Source: VRUE01 sp963717375 (GTDB lineage Bacteria; Actinomycetota; Thermoleophilia; Solirubrobacterales; 70-9). From it: a stretch of DNA of 64,000 nucleotides. A program made the translations under genes and the position numbers. The stretch is taken from positions 2,046,001-2,110,000 of the forward strand of contig OY970329.1 of NCBI GenBank assembly GCA_963717375.1, given 5' to 3'. How positions within the stretch are numbered: position 1 is the first letter of the stretch; each line of letters begins with the position of its first letter. Below the pieces are notes generated by a model that did no database searches, was not told the origin of the DNA, and saw only the letters and a program-made list of their open reading frames with translations. Positions 1 through 6,813 of the stretch are shown one piece after another.

Positions 1-24
1 GCGCGGACAGCGCTGGGACTCCCG

Positions 25-534
25 ATGCAGGAACGCCTATCCGAAAAGCTCGGACTATGGATCTGCCTGCCGCTGCTCGCCTGGGGGGTGATCTGGATCG
101 CGGCGCTCTCGATGCCGGCCTCCGACTGCGATGGCTACGGAACCGATGCCGGAGAAGGCGAAGTGGCGCTCATCGTCCTCGTCGCAGCGGCATCGCTTGC
201 CACGGCGGGAGCGGCGCTGTGGAGGCTGGTTGACCTGGGCCGCGCAAATGCGTTCAGCGCGGCCCGAGACCTGATGATCGGCGGAGGTGTGGCGGCCATC
301 CTGGCCTTTGCGGCTGTCGCCTCGCCGCCGCGGGCCCGAGTCCAGATCCTGCCGGCGACCGGCATGTTGCTGACCGGCCTGGCCCTTTTGGTGCTTCTGA
401 CCGCCTGGGCGGCAAGAGTGCGTCCCAACCAGGTTGGCTTGCTCTTGCCCCTCTATCTCTTCGGGGCTGCGTTGTTCGCCTATCCCCTCGTCGGCCTGCT
501 CGGCCTGGCCAGTTCCAGTGGAGCCTTCTGTTGA
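25..534 (+). CDS. Hypothetical polytopic membrane protein
   Basis: The 169-residue product has about five hydrophobic segments (roughly residues 11-30, 46-65, 83-101, 109-130 and 137-163) separated by short charged stretches, so it is very probably an integral membrane protein. I recognise no family motif. The reading frame is open back to the first base of the window, so the true start could lie further upstream than the ATG used here. It ends 11 bp before the phosphodiesterase gene and the two are probably co-transcribed. A role cannot be assigned from sequence. Confidence 0.55.
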   Translation: MQERLSEKLGLWICLPLLAWGVIWIAALSMPASDCDGYGTDAGEGEVALIVLVAAASLATAGAALWRLVDLGRANAFSAARDLMIGGGVAAILAFAAVASPPRARVQILPATGMLLTGLALLVLLTAWAARVRPNQVGLLLPLYLFGAALFAYPLVGLLGLASSSGAFC

Positions 535-544
535 GCCAGCGGCG

Positions 545-1291
545 ATGACCAGTCAGGGAGACACGCCGACGCTTCGCCTTGTCGGCCATAAGGGCGCCGA
601 CCTGATCGCGCCCGGCAACACGGTCGAGAGCTTTCGTGCCGCGGTCGAGGCGGGCGTCGACACGATTGAGCTCGATGTTCTCTGGCTCCGTGACGCTCAC
701 CTGCCGCTCGAGCAGCGTGCCGAGCTGGTGGTTGCGCACGATTGGCACGACGCGGAAAGTCGCACGCCGCTGACGCTTGGTCAGGCGCTCGATGCCTTTC
801 TCGAGCCGCCGCTCGATCAGGTCGAGATCGACATCGACATCAAGCTGCAGGGTAGGGAGGAGGAGATCGTCGAAGCGCTGCGCGAGCGCGACCTGGTCGG
901 ACGGGCGATGGTCTCGACCATGGAGCTCTATTCGCTCGGGCGCATCCTCGAGCTGGAACCGAATCTGCGCCGTGGCTGGACCTACCCCAAGGTGACCAAG
1001 GACTGGACCTCGAAGGGCTGGGCGAAGGGACCGATGCTGGCGGCACTGGTGGCGATGCGCCACCGTCTCCCCGGCCTCGCCGCCGAGAAGCTGCCCAAGT
1101 TTGGGGTCGAGTCGATGTGGGTCTACCACCCGCTGGTCAGTGCACGCCTCGCTCGCATCACCAAGCTGGCCGGCGTCGAGCTGATCGCCTGGACCGTCGA
1201 CGACCTCGCCCGCATGCAGCGCCTCGTAGACGCCGGCGTCAACGGCCTGGTCTCCAACGACCCCCGCCTCTTCGCCCAACTCGACCAATAG
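545..1291 (+). CDS. Glycerophosphodiester phosphodiesterase family protein
   Basis: About 248 residues, a normal length for a bacterial GDPD. The TIM-barrel signature is readable: HKG near residue 15 (usual HRG), a GNT in place of the usual ENT, the metal-binding IELDV near residues 41-45, VVAHD near 62-66, and a C-terminal GLVSNDP. The family hydrolyses glycerophosphodiesters to glycerol-3-phosphate and an alcohol, releasing carbon and phosphate from phospholipid headgroups. No signal peptide is visible, so a cytoplasmic enzyme is likely. I chose ATG 545 because the conserved domain begins a few residues later; an upstream extension to 434 would be arginine- and serine-rich shadow sequence overlapping the preceding gene. 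Confidence 0.85.
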   Translation: MTSQGDTPTLRLVGHKGADLIAPGNTVESFRAAVEAGVDTIELDVLWLRDAHLPLEQRAELVVAHDWHDAESRTPLTLGQALDAFLEPPLDQVEIDIDIKLQGREEEIVEALRERDLVGRAMVSTMELYSLGRILELEPNLRRGWTYPKVTKDWTSKGWAKGPMLAALVAMRHRLPGLAAEKLPKFGVESMWVYHPLVSARLARITKLAGVELIAWTVDDLARMQRLVDAGVNGLVSNDPRLFAQLDQ

Positions 1292-1317
1292 TCCCGCCCA
1301 CCCGCAGGCCCCACCCG

Positions 1318-1364
1318 TTCCGGTGCGCCTTTTCCCCGATATAGGGGGATAAGGCGCACCGGAA
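1318..1364. terminator. Near-perfect inverted repeat, copy 1; probable bidirectional terminator
   Basis: Arms TTCCGGTGCGCCTT and AAGGCGCACCGGAA enclose a smaller CCCC/GGGG stem, giving one long hairpin between the convergent ends of the phosphodiesterase gene and the DUF559 gene. The right half (1341-1362) is repeated exactly, 22 bp, at 2301-2322. Position suits a terminator working both ways, although there is no long T-run. Confidence 0.6.
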
Positions 1365-1369
1365 GAGTG

Positions 1370-2302
1370 TCATGCGACGTTGAGCATGCGGGCGATGCGA
1401 TGGACCACTGCGTTGGGTTCGTCCGTGACTTGCCGCCAGGTGATCCGCGCTGTGCGGTAGCCGGCCGCGGTGAGGATCTGATCGCGTTTGCGATCACGCT
1501 CGAAGGCCGCGGGAGTGCCGTGCGTCTCTTCGCCGTCTGTCTCGATCGCAAGTCGTTGCTCCTCCCAGAGCATGTCGATCTCGAAACGGTGTCCTTCGAC
1601 GCGAAGCTTCACATTGGTGCGGGGAGCGGGTAGGCCTTCTTCGATCAGGCGAGGCAGGAGGCGCGCCTCGAGGCGGCTCCTGATGATCGGGCGCTGTGCT
1701 CCCGCCTTTCGCCACGGGGCAAGGATCGTCCGCAGTCGAGGTGCGCCCAATCGCCGTCCGCGGGAGAGAACCCGATCGATCTCATTGACGTCGAGCAGGC
1801 GCAGGATCGCCGCCTGCTCTACCAGGCGGCGGAGTTGCCCCCAGCCTGATTGCCCCGCCATGTCCACGATGGTGCGGGAAATCGTGGTGCATAGAACTCC
1901 GTCGCGGACGGTGAGCTCGTCGGTAAGCGGCAGGCGTACTCGATGCCAGCGAATGCCCGGGATCTTGCGCCCGGACCAGTCCGGAGGAATCACATGGGCG
2001 ACGGCAAGTCGCTTATCCGACAGGCCAAGCAACTCTGCAGCGCTTCCGTGCGAGAGGACGGTGTCGCTCTCACAGGCGAGCACGGCGGCGAACATCCAAC
2101 CTGTCCGGCTTACCGCCCGGTGGCCAACCGCAAACGTTCCACGGAAGAGGGGCTGCAGATACCCCGCCGCGATCCGGTCGTCGATGCCCCGGTCACGAAG
2201 CCCGAGTCCCCTCAGTTGCTTCCGCGCGACAACCCCGTGCTGCCGGCTTGCCAGCTTGGCAATCGCGTGTCCCGAGCTTCCCGTGCGCTTTTCCCCCGCC
2301 AT
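1370..2302 (-). CDS. DUF559 protein with AbiEi-like N-terminal region
   Basis: This 310-residue protein has an N-terminal winged-helix-like region (about residues 10-60, with AIAKLASRQHGVVARKQL) of the type found in AbiEi-like antitoxin or regulator proteins. Its C-terminal DUF559 domain (about 215-305) belongs to the Vsr/PD-(D/E)XK-like endonuclease fold; candidate acidic residues lie in SRLEARLLP, FEIDMLW and AIETDG. Such genes are frequent and often multi-copy in actinobacteria, and their function is not established. It has no operon partner. The ATG lies inside hairpin copy 2, and hairpin copy 1 lies 6 bp past the stop, so the gene is exactly bracketed. Whether it is a nuclease or a regulator cannot be read from sequence. 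Confidence 0.75.
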   Translation of the reverse strand: MAGEKRTGSSGHAIAKLASRQHGVVARKQLRGLGLRDRGIDDRIAAGYLQPLFRGTFAVGHRAVSRTGWMFAAVLACESDTVLSHGSAAELLGLSDKRLAVAHVIPPDWSGRKIPGIRWHRVRLPLTDELTVRDGVLCTTISRTIVDMAGQSGWGQLRRLVEQAAILRLLDVNEIDRVLSRGRRLGAPRLRTILAPWRKAGAQRPIIRSRLEARLLPRLIEEGLPAPRTNVKLRVEGHRFEIDMLWEEQRLAIETDGEETHGTPAAFERDRKRDQILTAAGYRTARITWRQVTDEPNAVVHRIARMLNVA

Positions 2303-2322
2303 AGGGGGATAAGGCGCACCGG
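2281..2322. repeat. Inverted repeat, copy 2, covering the DUF559 start codon
   Basis: CCGTGCGCTTTTCCCCC and GGGGGATAAGGCGCAC form a long hairpin. From 2301 to 2322 it matches the repeat at 1341-1362 exactly. The minus-strand ATG of the DUF559 gene (2302-2300) sits in the hairpin loop. It also lies 26 bp beyond the stop of the upstream DUF6159-type gene, so it could terminate that transcript, restrict translation of DUF559, or mark a gene-cassette boundary. Confidence 0.55.
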
Positions 2323-2347
2323 AGCGGGGGTCTCCCCCCGGTTGGGG

Positions 2348-3205
2348 TTAGATCGTGCCGGGGGTGGCTGTCGGCGGGGCGTTGCGGCCGCCTTTGCTCT
2401 TGACCGCTGAGTTGAGCTCGTCGGCGGTGAAGCCGCCGAGCGCCTCGCCGTCGAGGGCGTAGCGGTAGAGGGCGACACCGAAGATGTTGCTGAGCGCGCT
2501 CGATACGAGGACCGAGATCGCCAGGCCGATCACGCCGAGCACCAGCAGCAGGGCGCCGGCGAAGCTGGCCGAGGCCCAGATCAGGAAGCCGGCGAAGATC
2601 AGCAGCGCCGAGGGCAGCATGCCGAAGAGGAAAACAGCGCCGCCGATCGCGATGTTGCCGGTCACCTGGGCTCCCCAGCGCGACTTGAAGAGGCTGGACG
2701 AGCGCTTCAGCGTTTCGAACGGGCCAGTTCCCTCGAGCGCGATAACCGGCACGGCGAGGAAGGTGATCAGCGACCAGCCGATGGCGAGCAGGCGGCCGAC
2801 GATCTGGCCGACGAAGCCCTGGTTCTCCAGGGCGCTGAGGGCGAGGCCGATCGTGGTCGAGACGGCGGCCCAGCCGGCGATCTGGGAGAAGCGCGTTCGC
2901 GCCACCGCCAGCCCGTCGCCGACGCTCGCCTTCTGGCCGTGGAAGATCATGTCGGCGGCGGCGGCAAGGCCGACGCTGAAGTAGGTGCCGATCACGGCGA
3001 GCAGGTAGAAGCCGATCACCGCCAGGGCGCCGCCAAACACCGCTTGGTCGTCCGCGATCAGGTAAACGCCTGGACCGACGACGATGATCGCGCAGACGAT
3101 CGTCGCCGCGCCGCCGTAGAGCGGGAAGCGCAGCAACTCGGGGTTCTCACGCAACAGCGCCCAGCTCTTCTTGGTCAGCTGCCAACCGCGTTTGATCCGG
3201 CTCAT
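2348..3205 (-). CDS. DUF6159-like polytopic membrane protein
   Basis: The 285-residue product begins MSRIKRGWQLTKKSW and has about six hydrophobic segments with an EGTGPFETLKRSS stretch before the fourth, which resembles DUF6159 membrane proteins common in actinobacteria; their function is unknown to me. The ATG at 3205 is preceded by GGAG and overlaps the stop of the upstream UbiB-kinase gene by 4 bp (ATGA), so the two are translationally coupled. I rejected a 24-residue N-terminal extension because it lies entirely within the kinase gene. A membrane or lipid-related role beside the kinase is only inference. Confidence 0.65.
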   Translation of the reverse strand: MSRIKRGWQLTKKSWALLRENPELLRFPLYGGAATIVCAIIVVGPGVYLIADDQAVFGGALAVIGFYLLAVIGTYFSVGLAAAADMIFHGQKASVGDGLAVARTRFSQIAGWAAVSTTIGLALSALENQGFVGQIVGRLLAIGWSLITFLAVPVIALEGTGPFETLKRSSSLFKSRWGAQVTGNIAIGGAVFLFGMLPSALLIFAGFLIWASASFAGALLLVLGVIGLAISVLVSSALSNIFGVALYRYALDGEALGGFTADELNSAVKSKGGRNAPPTATPGTI

Positions 3206-4635
3206 AGTTGCTCTCCTTCTAGCGACTTCTCGACGATCGGAGTCTGCAGCATGCCCCTTCCCTCGAAGTACTCCCACTCCTCCTCGCCAAGCTCAGTCGA
3301 AGGCGGATCGGCGTAGATCCACTCGCGCATGATCCGGTGCCAGTTGCGCTTCGCCCGCAACTGACCGAGCACGGCGACGACGCCGATTTCCATCCGCCGT
3401 CCCATCAGCTCGTCGGCCGGCACCGACTCGCGCCGCATTAGGTCGTAGTACTCGGAGCGGGGGTCGTTGGTCGACTCGATGATCTTCATCACCCGTTTCG
3501 CCGTTATCTCGACCTCGCGGTCCTCGACGAACCAGCCGCTGACCGCGAGCATGTGCTCGATCAGCCGTTCGGCGTCGAGCTTCGAGGGGTTCTTGATGAA
3601 ACCGATCTCGTGCAGGGCGTCGCGGAAGGCCTCGGGGTCGTTGTGGAAGGCGGCGTCGATCGTGCGCTGCTCGAGCACGATCTGCTCGTGCGTGAGCTTC
3701 TTGGTCATGCCGAAGTCGAGGAAGGCGACGCGCCCGTCGGCCATCAGGATGTAGTTGCCCGGGTGGGGGTCGGCGTTGAAGTGGCGCAGGTGGTAGATCG
3801 AGCCGAAGCTGCCGCGGAAGACGATCTCGCCGAAGCGGCTGCGCTCCTCGTGCGGCAGCTCCTTGATCTGCTCGAAGTCCAGCCCCTCGACCAGCTCGGT
3901 GACCAGGACGCGCCGCCGCGAGAGTCGCGTGATCACGTCCGGCACGTAGATAAAGGGATGGTCGCGGTAGGCGCGCGAGAAGCTGCGCTGGTTCTGCGCC
4001 TCGTACTCGTAGTCGAGCTCCTCCATCACCCGCTCGCGCAGCTCGGCGGCGATCGCCTTGGCGTCGAGGCCGGGGGCGAGGGCGCGGGCGAGGCGGACGA
4101 TCGTGCCGGCGTTGCGCAGGTCGGCGTCGAGTGCCTCGGCGATCCCGGGGTACTGGATCTTCACCGCGACCTTGCGCCCGTCGGGCAGCTCGGCCCGGTG
4201 CACCTGGCCGATCGAGGCGGCGGCGAACGCCTCCTTGTCGAACTCGGCGAAGAGCTCGGAGAGCGGTTCGCCGTCGTACTCCTCCTCGAGCACGTGCTCG
4301 ACCTTCTCCCAGGGCATCGCCGGCGCGTCGGTGCGCAGCTTCGCCAGCTGTTCCTGGTAGACCTCGCGGTACTCGTCGGGGATGAACTCGGTGTCGATGA
4401 AGGAGGCGAACTGCCCCAGCTTCATCGCCGCGCCCTTCATCTGGCCCAGGGCGCCGACCATCTTCATCGCCGTTTCCAGGTGGCGCTGCTCCAGCCGCTC
4501 CTTGCTGCCCTCCTCAGAACGGGCGACGTTGGTCGCCTTGGTACCCGCGTAACGGGCACTCTGCACGCCGACGATCGAACCGAGCTTTGCCGAGCGCCTC
4601 ATGCGGCCCTTGGGGATCTTCGAGCCGTCGGCCAT
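3202..4635 (-). CDS. AarF/ABC1/UbiB-family atypical kinase
   Basis: The 477-residue product carries the diagnostic ABC1 features in order: the KxGQ-type motif (MKLGQFAS, about 71-78), the alanine-rich loop AAASIGQVHRA (about 138-148), a VAVKIQYPG lysine strand, the ADPHPGN catalytic loop and the LDFGMTK metal-binding motif. The family is linked to isoprenoid-quinone synthesis and lipid homeostasis; members bind ATP, and canonical protein-kinase activity is doubtful. ATG 4635 (MADGSKIPKG) is preferred to the longer frame, whose extra 27 residues overlap the divergent L25 promoter region. The downstream membrane-protein gene overlaps it by 4 bp. Confidence 0.85.
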   Translation of the reverse strand: MADGSKIPKGRMRRSAKLGSIVGVQSARYAGTKATNVARSEEGSKERLEQRHLETAMKMVGALGQMKGAAMKLGQFASFIDTEFIPDEYREVYQEQLAKLRTDAPAMPWEKVEHVLEEEYDGEPLSELFAEFDKEAFAAASIGQVHRAELPDGRKVAVKIQYPGIAEALDADLRNAGTIVRLARALAPGLDAKAIAAELRERVMEELDYEYEAQNQRSFSRAYRDHPFIYVPDVITRLSRRRVLVTELVEGLDFEQIKELPHEERSRFGEIVFRGSFGSIYHLRHFNADPHPGNYILMADGRVAFLDFGMTKKLTHEQIVLEQRTIDAAFHNDPEAFRDALHEIGFIKNPSKLDAERLIEHMLAVSGWFVEDREVEITAKRVMKIIESTNDPRSEYYDLMRRESVPADELMGRRMEIGVVAVLGQLRAKRNWHRIMREWIYADPPSTELGEEEWEYFEGRGMLQTPIVEKSLEGEQL

Positions 4636-4682
4636 GGCCGAAGGGTGCCACACGCGCGCTTTCTCTATCCTCTCCCGTCCGA

Positions 4683-5363
4683 ATGGCCCGTGGACGCGAA
4701 ACCCTGAAGGCAGCACCCCGCACCGAGTTCGGCTCGCGGACCTCCCGTCGCTTGCGGCGCGAGGGCCTCGTACCGGGCGTCGTCTACAGCGGTGGCTCGG
4801 AGGCGCACGCCTTCCAGGTGGCAGAACGCGACGTCCGCAACGTGCTCGGCGAAGGCGCCGCTCTCTTCGACCTCGAGATCGAGGGCGCCAAGACGGTGCC
4901 GGTCGTGGTCAAGGAGCAGCAGCTGCATCCAGTGCGCGGCAGCCTCCAGCACATCGACCTGCAAGAGGTGCGACTCGACGAGGCGATCCAGGCCGAGGTC
5001 GCGGTTGAGCTCGAGGGCACCGAGGTCGCTCCCGGCGTCAAGGGTGGCGGCGTGCTCGAGCACGTCACCCGCGAAGTCACCGTCGAAGCGCTCCCCGCCG
5101 AGATTCCCGACCGTCTCATCGCCGACGTCTCGGCGATGGAGATCAACGACACCCTGCAGCTCTCGGCGCTCCCCGTGCCCGAGGGTGTGACCCTCGTCGC
5201 CGACGATCTCGACGAGGTCACTATCGCCACGCTCTCTCCGCCCCGGGTCGAGGAAGTCGTCGAGCCCGAGGTCGAGGAGGAGACCGAGCTGGTCGGCGAG
5301 GACGGCGAGGCCGCCGCCGACGAGGGTGGCGACGGCGATTCGGGCGACTCCGGCGGGGACTAA
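4683..5363 (+). CDS. rplY: 50S ribosomal protein L25/general stress protein Ctc
   Basis: The 226-residue product has the long TL5/Ctc architecture. An N-terminal L25 beta-barrel that binds 5S rRNA (MARGRETLKAAPRTEFGSR, then LVPGVVYSGG and HIDLQEV) is followed by the C-terminal TL5 beta domain (VTREVTVEALPAEIP). The last 45 or so residues are a very acidic E/D/G tail. L25 stabilises the central protuberance of the 50S subunit. ATG 4683 gives the family start; a longer in-frame extension is shadow sequence. The peptidyl-tRNA hydrolase gene follows 3 bp after the stop, a widespread ctc-pth pairing in bacteria. Confidence 0.92.
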   Translation: MARGRETLKAAPRTEFGSRTSRRLRREGLVPGVVYSGGSEAHAFQVAERDVRNVLGEGAALFDLEIEGAKTVPVVVKEQQLHPVRGSLQHIDLQEVRLDEAIQAEVAVELEGTEVAPGVKGGGVLEHVTREVTVEALPAEIPDRLIADVSAMEINDTLQLSALPVPEGVTLVADDLDEVTIATLSPPRVEEVVEPEVEEETELVGEDGEAAADEGGDGDSGDSGGD

Positions 5364-5366
5364 CTC

Positions 5367-5966
5367 CTGTCCCTCTTTCGCCGCCGAGCCGACCGCGGCG
5401 AGGGCGAGCAGCAGGGGGACCGGATCCTCATCGTCGGCCTTGGCAATCCCGGCGAGAGCTACGCCGCGACCCGCCACAACGTCGGCTTCGAGGTTGCCGC
5501 CGAGCTCTCGCGGCGCTGGGACCTGCCGGGGGCGAAGCAGAAGTTCGGCGGTCTGATCAGCGAAGGGCGGGCCGGTTCGGGGGGGCCGCGGGTGGCGATT
5601 CTGCTGCCGCAGACGCAGATGAACGCCTCCGGCGATTCCGCCGGACCGGCGCGCGGCTCGCTGAAGGTGCCACTTGAGCGGGTCGTCGTCCTCCACGACG
5701 AGATCGACCTTCCCTTCGGTGAGATTCAGGTTCGCCTCGGCGGCGGCCTCGCCGGCCACAACGGCCTCAAGAGCCTCAAGCGCGGCTTCGGCGAGACGGA
5801 TTTCTGGCGCGTGCGGGTCGGCGTCGGCCGTCCCGACTCGACCGACCCCGAGGTGGTCGCCTCCTACGTGCTTGGGCGCTTCCGCGAGGCCCGCGAGGAG
5901 GTCGCGGACCTGGTCGAGCGCGCCGCTGGGGAGACCGAGCGGCTGGTCGAGAAGCTCGATGAATAA
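5367..5966 (+). CDS. pth: Peptidyl-tRNA hydrolase, apparent CTG start
   Basis: The enzyme cleaves peptidyl-tRNA released from stalled ribosomes. Catalytic elements are all present: GLGNPG, TRHNVGF with the active-site His, QMNASG, the Asp in HDEIDLP and the Asn in GHNGLKS. The only ATG/GTG/TTG codons in frame lie inside the conserved core (GTG 5592), which would delete GLGNPG and the catalytic His. The frame opens after the L25 TAA at 5361-5363, and its only NTG codon ahead of the core is CTG 5367, which would give LSLFRRRADRG and about 199 residues, the normal size. GGCGGGG at 5352-5358 is a plausible ribosome site. The enoyl-CoA hydratase gene follows 12 bp later. Confidence 0.88.
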   Translation: MSLFRRRADRGEGEQQGDRILIVGLGNPGESYAATRHNVGFEVAAELSRRWDLPGAKQKFGGLISEGRAGSGGPRVAILLPQTQMNASGDSAGPARGSLKVPLERVVVLHDEIDLPFGEIQVRLGGGLAGHNGLKSLKRGFGETDFWRVRVGVGRPDSTDPEVVASYVLGRFREAREEVADLVERAAGETERLVEKLDE

Positions 5967-5978
5967 ATTGCGCTGCAG

Positions 5979-6713
5979 ATGAGCGAGCCGACAACCGAAG
6001 TCACGAGCTACGAAGTCGACGAGCAGGGCGTCGCGGTGCTGCGCCTGCTGCGGCCGAAGTCGCGCAACTCGATCAACACCCAGATGCTGGTCGAGATCCT
6101 CGAGCACCTCGCGGTGGCCCGCGCCGACGAGGCCGTGCGGGTGCTGGTGATCAGCTCCGCCGACCACATGGGCCTCTCCGCTGGTGCCGACGTCAAGGAG
6201 GAGCTCGACGAGGAGGCGCAGGTTCGCCGCATGCAGCTCTTCGCCGACGTCTATGACCAGATCGTCGCCTTCCCCAAGCCGACGATCGCCGCCTGCCACG
6301 GCGACGTGGTCGGTGGTGGCGCCGAGGTCGCGGTCGCCTGCGACATGCGCGTCGGCGGCTCCAACCTGCGCATGCGCTTTCCGGGCGCGGCGCTCGGCGT
6401 GCCGGTCGGCCCGGCCCGCCTGGTCACGCTCTGCGGCCTCGCCGCCGCCAAGTACCTGCTGCTTTCCTCGCGCACGATCGGCGCCGACGAGGCCCTGAGG
6501 CTGGGCCTGGTCAACCGCGTCGCGCCGGCCGCGGCGACCGAGGACTCGGCGCTGGAGCTGGCCATCCAGGTCGCCGGCCACCCGCCGGAGGCGGTCGCCC
6601 GGCTGAAGGTGATGCTGCACGAGTGGGACGACGTCGTCGGCCGCTCCACCGCCGAGGGCAAGGTCCAGGTCGAGTGGCAGCGCTCTGGCCCCGGCCTGCC
6701 CTACAAAGCCTGA
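5979..6713 (+). CDS. Enoyl-CoA hydratase/isomerase family protein
   Basis: The 244-residue crotonase-fold protein shows the oxyanion-hole elements SAGADVKEE and HGDVVGGGAEVAVACD, and the substrate-loop region FPGAALGVPVGPARL. In classical hydratases two glutamates act as acid and base; here the first corresponds to a Glu in GGGAEVA, while the second position reads as a Val/Pro-rich loop, so the exact reaction (hydratase, isomerase or other) is uncertain. It follows pth at 12 bp, though its function is unrelated. It faces the GMC oxidoreductase gene tail-to-tail across a long inverted repeat. Confidence 0.8.
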   Translation: MSEPTTEVTSYEVDEQGVAVLRLLRPKSRNSINTQMLVEILEHLAVARADEAVRVLVISSADHMGLSAGADVKEELDEEAQVRRMQLFADVYDQIVAFPKPTIAACHGDVVGGGAEVAVACDMRVGGSNLRMRFPGAALGVPVGPARLVTLCGLAAAKYLLLSSRTIGADEALRLGLVNRVAPAAATEDSALELAIQVAGHPPEAVARLKVMLHEWDDVVGRSTAEGKVQVEWQRSGPGLPYKA

Positions 6714-6813
6714 TGGCGGCCCCTGAGGTCGCCAGGCGGCGTCCTCAGTCGCTTGCGTGCGGAGCACGCCACGCTCCCTGCGTCCTTGCCTGACGACCTC
6801 AGGGTCGCGCCAT
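6713..6813. terminator. Long imperfect inverted repeat between convergent genes
   Basis: 6713-6737 and 6788-6813 are about 25-bp near-complementary arms (core CCTGAGGTCG versus CGACCTCAGG). The loop contains a perfect GCGTGC-GGA-GCACGC hairpin. The element spans both stop codons (TGA ending at 6713; minus-strand stop 6801-6799), so it probably ends transcription from both sides. Confidence 0.5.
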
